From Sphaerolaimus hirsutus (lineage: Eukaryota > Nematoda > Chromadorea > Monhysterida > Sphaerolaimidae), in the NCBI GenBank assembly GCA_964036195.1, contig OZ038453.1:28400997-28464996 (forward strand): DNA of 64,000 nucleotides, read 5' to 3'. The translations under genes were made by a program, and so were the position numbers. The notes under the pieces are model-generated. The model searched no databases. It was not told where the DNA came from and was given only the letters and a program-made list of their open reading frames with translations. This document shows positions 1 through 8,240 of the stretch, one piece after another; position 1 is the stretch's first letter; each line of letters begins with the position of its first letter.

Positions 1-2
1 TG

Positions 3-2813
3 CGCCGCCCCGACCCAGAGGAATTACAGGCTGATACTTTTGAGGGGCCAGAAGAGCAGCGCGTTCGGTTGCTGGAGCAGGTGAACACACAGACACAGCT
101 GTTGAACCAGGCGACGCCCATGTCCGTGTTGAGTCTGGTGCAGGCGCGACCAGATGAAGACAAACCAGCGGCGGGCAGCCCCAATTTGTCAGTGAGAATT
201 ACCAGTGTGGAGTCAGAACCAACTACCACAATGTTGCATGCAAAATTGGACATGGCGGCGTCGCAGTCAGCACTACCCCGTACCCTGGAGAGTGGAAGGT
301 ACATGGTGCGCGGCTCGAACGACTCGCCTAATTATGACCGAACCATGCGGTCACTGCAAGCCGCCCTGAACAAAGCGCCGGTCGGCTGGGTGCCAAAAGT
401 GGTTCAGGGGTCAAAAGTACTCACCCTGGAGGCGCAAATCCAATTAGCTGTGATATTGAATTTGCGTCTGCTGGATGACGAAACTGACTGGGCGCTAATT
501 AGCCGCGAGGCTAATGAATTGTACGAATCATTGTTCAGGGGAAAAAACGAACAAATGATTCAGGCCAAATTAGGTGAGTTTCTGCCGCAACAAGGACAGG
601 TAGAAGTTTTAGGAGCTGTGATCACAGCCGTACGAATGCGCAAACCCCTTTTGATTATGTGTGACTCGCCTTTCGGGTCCGGGAAGACGACCACACAAAA
701 TCAACTGGCGTATGTGTGTTCACGCGGCTATAATTATTATAACTCGAGACCCAGGGTGCGTGCGGGCTCCGACTTGCCATCGGACAAGCAGCCGAACGCC
801 AAATACCATTCGACGCTCATCACGTGCACGGTCAACTTGGCGGCTGACGAAGGCGCGCGCAGGGCCCTGACCAACTTGAATAAATTAGGGCAGCGGGATA
901 TTTTTGGGGCTTTGGAAGTTTTGCTGCGGGAGCGCGCGAAATGGACCGCTATGGCCGATACGCCATTCTCTGAAATGCAAAAATTGGAGGGTTTTGAAGA
1001 ATTTGTGAAATTAAGAGCGGCATTTCCGGTGCGCGTTTTGAGCCCCATGTGGGAAACTGACCCCACTTATAGTACCACCCCCGCGACCCAATTGCCAACC
1101 CTGCACACCCTAGCACAGCGAACCGGCCACAACATTGTCCGCCTCAGCCCCGAATGGACGGCAGCGCTGGAAAAGTACGACGGCGCCAAAAAGGACTACG
1201 AGCTGGTGGACGAAATTATCAACAACTGCACGGACGACGCCGTTATACGCGCGCAGCTGACCGAACAGGTGCCGTTTCTCACCGCCGAAGATGGAGATGA
1301 ACAGCCATTTGATGACTTCGAGGCAGGAGTGGCGGGCGCCCGGGCCGGTGAGGCTAGTTTAGCTGACCAGGGATTCTGGGGTAAGGTGCTGCGTAGGGCG
1401 CTGTCTAAATATGTCAGGGCTACGGTCAGGCTGCACCGGGTGTTTTTGGAGGTGGTGCAGCCCGGTCAAATCCATGTCACTTTAGACTCCGCCCACGACG
1501 CCCGTATAAAAAGTGTGACGGCGTGTGCGGTAATTGTCGACAAAGCGTCTTTGGCGTCAGACGCTGCCGTAATTAGCGTGGTTCAGGCGGCTCAGCTCCC
1601 AGTGAACGGCATGCTACTTCTATTCGGAGATAGTAAACAATTGACGCGTATGATTCGCGTGCAAGACTGGGTGGAGCCCGTCCTGAAACCCGACCCCACC
1701 CTCATTGATAGGCTCACCCAATATCAACTATGTCCCGTGGTTCACTTGGAGACAGTGTTCCGCGGGCATCGCCAGCTCATTCAGGCAAACTCTGTGGCGG
1801 CGTACAATGGACTGCTACGCGCCTACAACGACACAGCAGCGCACGGCGCCACCATGTTGCCCTCGCCAGGCGACTTCGAGGATGGCGTCATGCTGTCATC
1901 GACGTTGGTGCACCAGGGCTGCGAATCGAAAGAAGGCATGTCCATTATCAACAAGAAGGAGCTGCGCATCATCCTGCACCTGTACAACTACCTCGTGGCC
2001 ACGGTGAAAGAAGATCCCACCCTACCCTGGGCAGATCTCACAGATCCCGCTAGTTTGCTAATTGTGTGCTTCTATGCGGCGCAGGCGCGCGCCCTAATCA
2101 GTCGCCTAGTAGCCCATACAGAACACGACGCGGCCTACTGGGCCACCCGCGTAATTACCGCCGACAAAGCACAGGCCCGCGAAGCGGAAGTGGTCATCAT
2201 CTCCTGCGTGCGCGGCAGCCCGCCAACCGACTCCGCCCAGCTGGATGCCGATCCTAAGAAGGCGTACGGTAGAGTCGGATTTGTAGCAGAGTTGCCCCGG
2301 GGAAACGTAGCCACCTCCCGCGCCAAATGTGTGCGCATCGTGGTGGCCAATGCCGAGACCATGTTGTGGTCAACTTTTTTCCACCGGTTTCTGACGGTCG
2401 AGCACAGAGCCGACCGAATTTACTCATACGAATCGGGCCAAATCTGGGGAAACGTGCTGGGATTCTGGCCACCGGAATGGCGTCTGAAGGCCGACTTGAA
2501 AGAACTAGTCGGACCGGATAGATACCCGGCGCTTGAAGAAGAACTGCAGGCGGAAGTTTTATCCAATATTGAAACCGCCTCCTCGGGCTCTGACTCCTCC
2601 GCGGACGAGGAGGAAGGTGTGCCGGTGTTGGAGGAAGTAGTGCCCGTTGTCGAGCCAGTTTACCGCCCTAATGAAGAATATTCCCCCATTAGCAACGACA
2701 TGGCGGCCATGGCACTGCAGAACGTGGCCGAGCCCCCCTCGCCGCCGCCCGAGCACCACGACGCGATCGAGGCCATCCCACTGCCACCGGAGGAAGCCCC
2801 ACCCAACAGGTAG
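3..2813 (+). CDS. SF1 Upf1-like helicase of the retroelement, 5'-truncated by window, degraded copy
   Basis: The frame is open from the first bases and aligns collinearly with residues ~376-1323 of the full helicase at 49815-53786. Visible motifs are Walker A (GSGKTTT, near 676), motif Ia (TCTVN), motif III (GDSKQL), an FRGHRQL motif, motif V (ITADKAQAREAE) and motif VI (NVATSRAK). Superfamily-1B helicases of this type use ATP to unwind or translocate on nucleic acid. Two defects stand out. The Walker B acidic residue after Asp is Lys here (codon 1542-1544, AAA against GAA in copy 2). A 1-nt deletion near 2802 makes the protein end early, at TAG 2811-2813, instead of reading on to the longer tail of copy 2. 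ATPase activity of this copy is therefore doubtful. Differences from copy 2 are mostly third-position changes. Confidence 0.85.
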   Translation, partial: RRPDPEELQADTFEGPEEQRVRLLEQVNTQTQLLNQATPMSVLSLVQARPDEDKPAAGSPNLSVRITSVESEPTTTMLHAKLDMAASQSALPRTLESGRYMVRGSNDSPNYDRTMRSLQAALNKAPVGWVPKVVQGSKVLTLEAQIQLAVILNLRLLDDETDWALISREANELYESLFRGKNEQMIQAKLGEFLPQQGQVEVLGAVITAVRMRKPLLIMCDSPFGSGKTTTQNQLAYVCSRGYNYYNSRPRVRAGSDLPSDKQPNAKYHSTLITCTVNLAADEGARRALTNLNKLGQRDIFGALEVLLRERAKWTAMADTPFSEMQKLEGFEEFVKLRAAFPVRVLSPMWETDPTYSTTPATQLPTLHTLAQRTGHNIVRLSPEWTAALEKYDGAKKDYELVDEIINNCTDDAVIRAQLTEQVPFLTAEDGDEQPFDDFEAGVAGARAGEASLADQGFWGKVLRRALSKYVRATVRLHRVFLEVVQPGQIHVTLDSAHDARIKSVTACAVIVDKASLASDAAVISVVQAAQLPVNGMLLLFGDSKQLTRMIRVQDWVEPVLKPDPTLIDRLTQYQLCPVVHLETVFRGHRQLIQANSVAAYNGLLRAYNDTAAHGATMLPSPGDFEDGVMLSSTLVHQGCESKEGMSIINKKELRIILHLYNYLVATVKEDPTLPWADLTDPASLLIVCFYAAQARALISRLVAHTEHDAAYWATRVITADKAQAREAEVVIISCVRGSPPTDSAQLDADPKKAYGRVGFVAELPRGNVATSRAKCVRIVVANAETMLWSTFFHRFLTVEHRADRIYSYESGQIWGNVLGFWPPEWRLKADLKELVGPDRYPALEEELQAEVLSNIETASSGSDSSADEEEGVPVLEEVVPVVEPVYRPNEEYSPISNDMAAMALQNVAEPPSPPPEHHDAIEAIPLPPEEAPPNR

Positions 2814-3433
2814 AACACCACATGGAAAATGGTAATTGTGAAAATTGATACGAGACAATTTTTGGTCTAAACCAGTCATAATAATTTTGACATGTAATGA
2901 TTCATGCACAACTTTTAGTCACCAGGAGAAAACAGACAACTTTGTAACAATAAACCAGTAATTAGAAACATACTTGTTAATATTCCATGAAAACAATTAG
3001 AAAATCTTGTCGGCGATCAATTTTCACACGCACGGACTGCGACATGTCGGTCGAGCAGGTGATTTGAATGTTGACCCCAAACTGCCCGTCCAATAGTGGC
3101 ACAATGCTGTGAAGTAATACAGATTAGTAATCCGTTTAATTAGTTTCCGAAAAATCAAAAAAGAAAAGCTTTCCCTTACATCGAACCCTGAGCGGGAACC
3201 AAAATTTCGAAGTTTCGAGCACAAAAAGCTGGCACGGCAGAAAGCTGATGCCATAATTCGAATGAAGACGAGCCATATTTGCACCCCCAGGGCATGTGAC
3301 TGCCACAGCCGTCCACCGAAAAATGCAGAGAAGGCATGATTTTTGAATGATCAACCAGGTGCAAAAAACACTTTTTCTGAACATGCCGTTTTTCTTTTTA
3401 GCCCGGAGGTAAAAATTTAATGGCTGGTGGGAT
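2814..3433 (+). other. retroelement 3' untranslated region, copy 1
   Basis: Non-coding stretch between the helicase stop and the 3' LTR, conserved with 53787-54357 of copy 2. It includes a purine-rich stretch (GGAGGTAAAAA, ~3404-3414), a candidate polypurine tract about 20 nt upstream of the LTR. No purine tract abuts the LTR directly, so the plus-strand primer site is uncertain. Confidence 0.55.
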
Positions 3434-4264
3434 TGTAGGTGGAAATATGGCTAGCCAATCATGCGTAAAAACGTAACGACAACTTTGCGCAGACACTCCG
3501 ACGACTCGAGGACGACCATGTGTGACTGAATGACGGCCCGCGGTGCACAGGGAAGTCACAGTGAACGTGCGGTTCGCTGTGCACTGCAAATCCGCCAACG
3601 AAGCCGCAGCCCCAGGACGGTACGCCCGAATGGACACTACTGCGGCCATGAAATTATTAATTATTTTCTTTTCCGTTAATTACGTATTTACTTCCCGTGT
3701 GATGCTAATTTTTTCATTTCATGTTTTATTAATTAAGCTAAATAAGTTACTTGCATTTTAAGCTAATTAAGTGATTATTTTTAATTTTTAAATGCATTTT
3801 CCAATATGTACTTTCGAATGTTATAATTGTTCGGCTTTTATCAAATTTACCTTTTCGACCAAAAGGGTGCAGTGTCTGGGAATGGGTTAGAAAGGCTTTA
3901 ATGTTTCTAGTTAAGCTAAAGGGTGTTGACTCTGTTAAAAGCTTAGACGCCCCGATAGATAACATTCAGAAAATTCCCCGACCAAGTGCTTTTTACTTAG
4001 GACTAGGTAATGGGTGGAAAAGTGGCAAACGGCAATTATTGTCGACATGCGACTGCAAGACACATGCAGAGCACAGTTTACAGTGAAGAGCACAGCAGTG
4101 CCAATTAATTATTCCCATCACCCAGGGTGATTGGCGAACTCACAAGTGCTAGTGTTTTTGCAGCGTGTGTTCAGGCCCAAAGTTCCAACCCTTACCCGGC
4201 AATGCAATAACCTTGAACTACCCCCGCAAATGAGCGTTCTTTCTGTGGCCTTGGTCGGGCGCGC

Positions 4265-4272
4265 TATAAAAT
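4265..4272 (+). promoter_or_regulatory. LTR TATA box (copy 1)
   Basis: TATAAAAT in the LTR, at the position of TATAAAAA in both copy 2 LTRs; likely core promoter marking the U3/R region. Confidence 0.5.
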
Positions 4273-4712
4273 ATTTTTCACCTAAAGGGGCGCAGGTTGA
4301 TAACACGTGTCACACCACCTGCTCTAAATTGTACCGTAACCTCTGAATAAAACCCAGTTTATGACACTCACCTTTGAGATAATTTGCAGTTTAATTACGT
4401 CATTGATAATCGCAGTTACTTCAAGTCTGGTTTAATTTACGTTTGTACCCTTTTTATCTAATTAATTATTTTTCCCGCATTTAATTAAATTGCTTGTGCC
4501 TTGTACGTTACGTTAACAGTTTTCCAGTGATCATTGAATTCGCCTTATATTTCGCTCATTATGGTTAATTGTTGTGTCTCAGATTTAGTATTCATTTCTA
4601 TTATGGTAGATTTTTGGTGATTATAAAACGCGCTGATTTTACATTTTTTCACCCACTAGAGGCTATACGACTCACTTGAGCTATTGTGAAATTGACTCTG
4701 ATTATATTGCTA

Positions 4713-4718
4713 AATAAA
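4713..4718 (+). terminator. LTR polyadenylation signal (copy 1)
   Basis: AATAAA in TAAATAAAGTTCCCGTGAA, conserved in all three LTRs of the window, about 450 nt downstream of the TATA box. Confidence 0.5.
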
Positions 4719-5106
4719 GTTCCCGTGAATCCAACTTGGTCCCCCTGAAGCATACTAATTGCTTGAATTTTAATTTGAATTTTATTAACTACGGCTTATT
4801 TTTGTCTGCTGCTTATTAACAAGTAATTGAAGTACTCCGCTGGCTGCAATTACGAAAGGGAATTGGTAAGTTGCCGTGTCCATCCTCGGGAACTGTCAGG
4901 ACCCCAAGGGGTACTGGCGCCGTTCCTGATTTGCGTGTAAAATCCCCGTACCATAAAAACAACCATTTATTTAATTACGCACGCAATTAAAAGCGCAAAG
5001 GGACCGGAAATTACAATTCTCCGCCGCGGCAAAATTTGACGAGTGACGTATTTTTGTGGTAAAAACGGAAACTAGTAAAATTAGTAAAAACGTAAAATAT
5101 CTGACA

Positions 5107-5227
5107 TACACTCAATGTTAGGGGGTATTTCGAGGGGGGGGGGGTTTATTATTTCCTCAGCCGAATTTTAGGGGGGGTATTTCGAGGGGGGGTTAATTCA
5201 AGGGGGGGATAATTGGAGGTAATACGG
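5107..5227 (+). mobile_element. right-hand part of a TACCGTAT-type MITE, split by retroelement copy 1
   Basis: Begins TACACTCAATGTTAGGGGG, a sequence internal to intact copies (compare 22448 onward), and ends in GGTAATACGG followed by TA. It contains the family's iterated TATTTCGAGGGGGG blocks. The left part must lie upstream of the retroelement, outside the window. Confidence 0.75.
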
Positions 5228-5363
5228 TAGTGCAAAATAAATTCAATCCAGAAACATATTTACATATCCATCATGTGAGACAGCCAATACATTTTTATGT
5301 CGCTCTCAAAATGAGTTCCAAGCAGATTCAATTTCACGCAACACGCATACACGAATACGTTCT

Positions 5364-5604
5364 GGTGCCAGTCCCAGACCCGGTAAAATGCCATGTAAAA
5401 TGTCAAGTGTAATGCAAAACTCCAAAAGTCATGAAAATGGCCTGTAAATGTGAAATGCCATGTAAAATGTTATGAAAAACGTAAAATGACCAGTAAAAAA
5501 TATGGGACACTTTCCAGAGTACATGACTAACTTACATGACTTTTAACAATGTACATGACATTTGACATTTTACATGGCATTTTACATTGTCTGGGAGTGG
5601 CCCC
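5364..5604. mobile_element. CTGGTGCCAGTCCC foldback element
   Basis: Imperfect inverted-repeat element starting GGTGCCAGTCCCAGACCCGG and ending GTCTGGGAGTGGCCCC. The interior is built from iterated TGTAAAATGTC-like motifs in both orientations. It is one of at least ten copies in this window. No coding capacity; a non-autonomous foldback or MITE is the best reading. Confidence 0.65.
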
Positions 5605-5691
5605 TGCTTGCATCGTTCCTTGTCTTCCCCGCAACACCGCTTATCCGTATATATATTCTCAGGTTTTGCGGCTTCTCTTTCTAGAACTCCA

Positions 5692-5883
5692 GGGGGCAGT
5701 CCCAAGCCCTGTAAAGTGTAAAGTAAAGTGTCAAATGTAAAGTCAAATGCAAAGTAAAGTGTCAATCAAAACAAAAAAGAAAAAGATTTTATATCTGAAC
5801 TTTGCATGACAATTGACAGTTTACTTTGCATTTGACTTTACATTTGACACTTTACTTTACACTTTGCAGGGCTTGGGACTGCC
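5692..5883. mobile_element. 192-bp AGTCCCAAGCCCTG palindromic element
   Basis: Near-perfect inverted repeat: GGGGGCAGTCCCAAGCCCTG at the left end and its complement (CAGGGCTTGGGACTGCC) at the right. The interior iterates AAAGTGTCAAATG/CATTTGACACTTT. It is a close variant of the CTGGTGCCAGTCCC family; the same version recurs at 15347-15539 and 26132-26324. Confidence 0.7.
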
Positions 5884-6485
5884 ATCATATCTATCCGGTA
5901 CTGCGTAGAGAAAATGAAAGATTACAACTTTTTTTTTTATTTGGGCACTAATAAATATAAGGGTCGTGTCCTATAAAAATGCTGGAAACTCAGAAACTGC
6001 TGGAATTGTGCCAAATCGTAGTGAGATTAAAAGCGCCAGGACTTTGGCGCCAAGGGTGCTTTTGTCACATTTCTCTATGTCTTGCGTTTTACGTCAAATA
6101 CGAGAAACAGATAAAAGTACTGCGAGATCAAGAAAATTCTGACGAAATAATAAACACCCCCCTCCAAATTCTCACTATGAAAAAATAAACTAAATAAAAA
6201 AATGAGGGGTATTTCAAAGAAATACGGTATACCAGAATCTACAGTGCCTTTGAACGTTATTTCACCATCAAACTTTATCGCTATTTTTAAAGATAATCAT
6301 GCAAGAAAACTCACCGCAGGTATACCAGTATATTTTGGCTCGCATCAAGGCGCAAGTGTCTTCCAAATGCCTTACAATGTGATGTTTTTCACACAGAGGT
6401 AAATTCACTCTGCCACTTTGTACGGGAAATCTCTCTATGTAACTGCCGATTGTTATCTTTAATGCTGCGTAATGATAATGGTTAT
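5884..6485. other. intergenic, with one MITE end fragment
   Basis: No gene is visible. Positions ~6140-6229 hold the right end of a TACCGTAT-type MITE (AATAATAAACACCCCCC ... AAGAAATACGG then TA). The rest is AT-rich sequence without recognisable structure. Confidence 0.45.
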
Positions 6486-6807
6486 CACAGGGAAAAGTAC
6501 CTTGCTGACAACTTGCTGCCAGTTCACTTGTCAAGCAGCAAAAATCGGGCTTAGCTCGCTGAGAACTTCTTTGCACCTCACTGCCAGCTCGCTGACGCTG
6601 ACATGTTTTTTAAATGTTGTAATGTGTTTATTAAATATGTGCTTTCAGGAAGCTGACAGCTCGCTGCCAACTACACTGCAGCCTTTAACAGCTAGCTGCC
6701 AGCTCGCTGCCACACGCTGACAACTCGCTGCCAAGTGTAAACAACTGCTTGTCAGCTTGTTGTCTCCTAGCTGGCAGCGAGTTGTCAGTAAGGTACTATT
6801 CCCTGTG
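6486..6807. mobile_element. CACAGGGAAAAG TIR element with iterated AGCTCGCTGCCA motif
   Basis: 322-bp element with ~37-bp inverted termini (CACAGGGAAAAGTACCTTGC at left, complement ending CCCTGTG at right). It is flanked by TAT on both sides, consistent with a 3-bp target duplication. The interior carries many direct and inverted copies of AGCTCGCTGCCA/TGGCAGCGAG. A second copy at 35953-36250 has the same TAT flanks. Non-coding MITE; superfamily not established (a Harbinger-like 3-bp duplication is one option). Confidence 0.75.
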
Positions 6808-6970
6808 TATATATACCTTGAAAAATCCCTCTCCGTTAAAAATTCCCCCAAATCGATGATTGAAGAAAACATAATTTCCATCACCATAGTTCAAAGACAG
6901 GATCCCCTCCCTAAACTATCACAAATCCCATAATTTTTGGGATTAAGCAATCCCCATTCCGAGGCCTCAA

Positions 6971-7130
6971 CTAACCCTGGGGCCAGTTCCGCAAGTGGTA
7001 AAGTAAAAATGGAAACTTCACTCTTCACTCTTTACTTTACTGTTTACTCTACTTTTTACTTTTTACTTTACTCTTTAATTCTACACTTGTGTACCAGCAC
7101 CCCTGGGTGTAGTCCCAAAGTGTCAACTAT
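6971..7130. mobile_element. GCCAGTTCCGCAAGTGG-type foldback element
   Basis: Starts GGGGCCAGTTCCGCAAGTGG and continues into iterated AAAGTAAA/TTTACTTT motifs, related to the elements at 7453-7829 and 11507-11880. The right end is imperfect. Confidence 0.45.
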
Positions 7131-7300
7131 GTATTCAAATCATGTTTTTATCCAAATCTTATGTTTGATGATAGGGGCTGTATACAAAAACATAAGATTT
7201 GGATACAAAGACAGCAGATTAAGATACAAAAACGTCAGATCTGGATACAAAAACAACATATTTGGATACAAAAACCACAGATTTGGATACACAGTCAACA
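7131..7300. repeat. iterated GATTTGGATACAAAAAC motif cluster
   Basis: Five or six degenerate copies of GATTTGGATACAAAAAC spaced ~25 bp apart, plus an inverted copy (TATCCAAATCTTATG) at its left side. The same motif in both orientations recurs at ~12728-12825 inside another foldback element. Probably the interior of a non-autonomous element whose ends I cannot define. Confidence 0.5.
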
Positions 7301-7452
7301 CTTTGGAACTGCCCCCAGGTGCTCACATCATCACCCACAGAAAGTAAATGATAAAAAATTGAACAAATACATTCCACACAACTCACGCGTTTTATACTCG
7401 CACAGAATGTAGTGCCAGGTTGCAGCACAACCCCAGTCGCGGATGAGAAACT

Positions 7453-7829
7453 GGCGCCAATTCCGCAAGTGGAGAAGTGATGATGAAAGTGGTAAGTGAT
7501 AAGTGACGGTCAAGTGTTTTTTATTCTTCATGGGCGAGCATCATTGGACACATATCACTGTTCATGAATTAGAAATGTAACTTTAAATGTGATTTACCTA
7601 GGTGTGACACGGGCCAACAAGATATCATTGGACAACTCTACTGTTGAGGGCTTTGCCCCTTATAGTGACTAGAGCCCAGCCACATCTGTAGTCTAGTGGT
7701 TAGAGCACTTGTGTTCTGTACGAGAGGTGCGGGTTCGATTCCTGCCTGAGGCAAGTGCAATTTTGCACTCTTTCATTACCAATCACTTACCACTTTTCTT
7801 GCCACTTATCCACTTGGGGAATTGTCACC
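7453..7829. mobile_element. GGCGCCAATTCCGCAAGTGG foldback element carrying a tRNA-like sequence
   Basis: 377-bp element with imperfect inverted ends (AATTCCGCAAGTGG at left; CCACTTGGGGAATT at right) and iterated AAGTGATAAGTG-type motifs near each end. Its middle holds a tRNA-like sequence at 7682-7753. A related element at 11507-11880 has the same ends without the tRNA-like core. Confidence 0.6.
7682..7753 (+). tRNA. degenerate tRNA-like sequence (probable tRNA pseudogene)
   Basis: The A box (TAGTCTAGTGGTTAGAGC), a pairing anticodon stem (CTTGT/ACGAG) with loop GTTCTGT, and a good T arm (GCGGG TTCGATT CCTGC) are visible. Counting the loop gives anticodon TCT (Arg), but the D stem is poor and the 5' side of the acceptor pairs with the 3' side at only about four of seven positions. 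No CCA is encoded. It sits inside a foldback transposon, so a captured tRNA or tRNA-derived SINE remnant is likelier than a working gene. Confidence 0.45.
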
Positions 7830-8140
7830 TGATCATCTTGCTTCATACAGGCGCATGCTTCGAATCCGGGGCCGTTTGACCTAGTCTTTAGTTTGGCATC
7901 ATCTGGTTGACCTGCACTTTGAAAAAGCACTTTGAAATGTGCTTTGATACTTATCATTTATTGATTCAAATACTACTTCTATTTAAAACTATCTCATATT
8001 TTACCATGAACAGTACCCACACATCTGTATCTTTGAGTTATACTTTATATTTTACTGTATATTTAGGGAGACGAACATTTTCACATCACAATCCGCAGAA
8101 ACACACAAAGATTTTACTCAATGTACATTTGTACTGTATT
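7830..8140. other. intergenic, nothing recognised
   Basis: About 310 bases of AT-rich sequence with no convincing ORF, inverted repeat or RNA gene. Confidence 0.4.
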
Positions 8141-8240
8141 ATACGGGGTGGCCCACGTCAGGCGCACGGTTTTGATTGGCCCCCAACACAACAATTTTGA
8201 ATGAAAACCGCTCGAATTTGGTATGGGGGTAAATAAATGT

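Larger units (their letters stand above)
1..5106 (+). mobile_element. Ty3/Gypsy-type LTR retroelement, copy 1, 3' part (5' cut by window edge)
   Basis: This is the 3' end of a second copy of the element at 38518-56018. It contains most of the helicase ORF (3-2813), a 3' untranslated region (2814-3433) and one LTR (3434-5106). The order and sequence match 50938-56018 of the complete copy. The LTR ends in TG...CA and is followed directly by the right-hand part of a TACCGTAT-type MITE, so this copy also landed inside that repeat. The helicase carries a Walker B substitution and a 3' frameshift, so this copy is probably older or degraded. The 5' LTR, gag and pol lie outside the window. Confidence 0.9.
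3434..5106 (+). repeat. 3' LTR of retroelement copy 1
   Basis: 1673-bp long terminal repeat starting TGTAGGTGGAAATATGG and ending ATCTGACA. It aligns end to end with the two 1661-bp LTRs of copy 2 but with many substitutions and small indels, so the two elements are distinct insertions rather than a recent duplicate. It contains a TATAAAAT box at 4265-4272 and an AATAAA at 4713-4718. A second AATAAA-like sequence near 4345 is not kept in copy 2. Confidence 0.9.
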
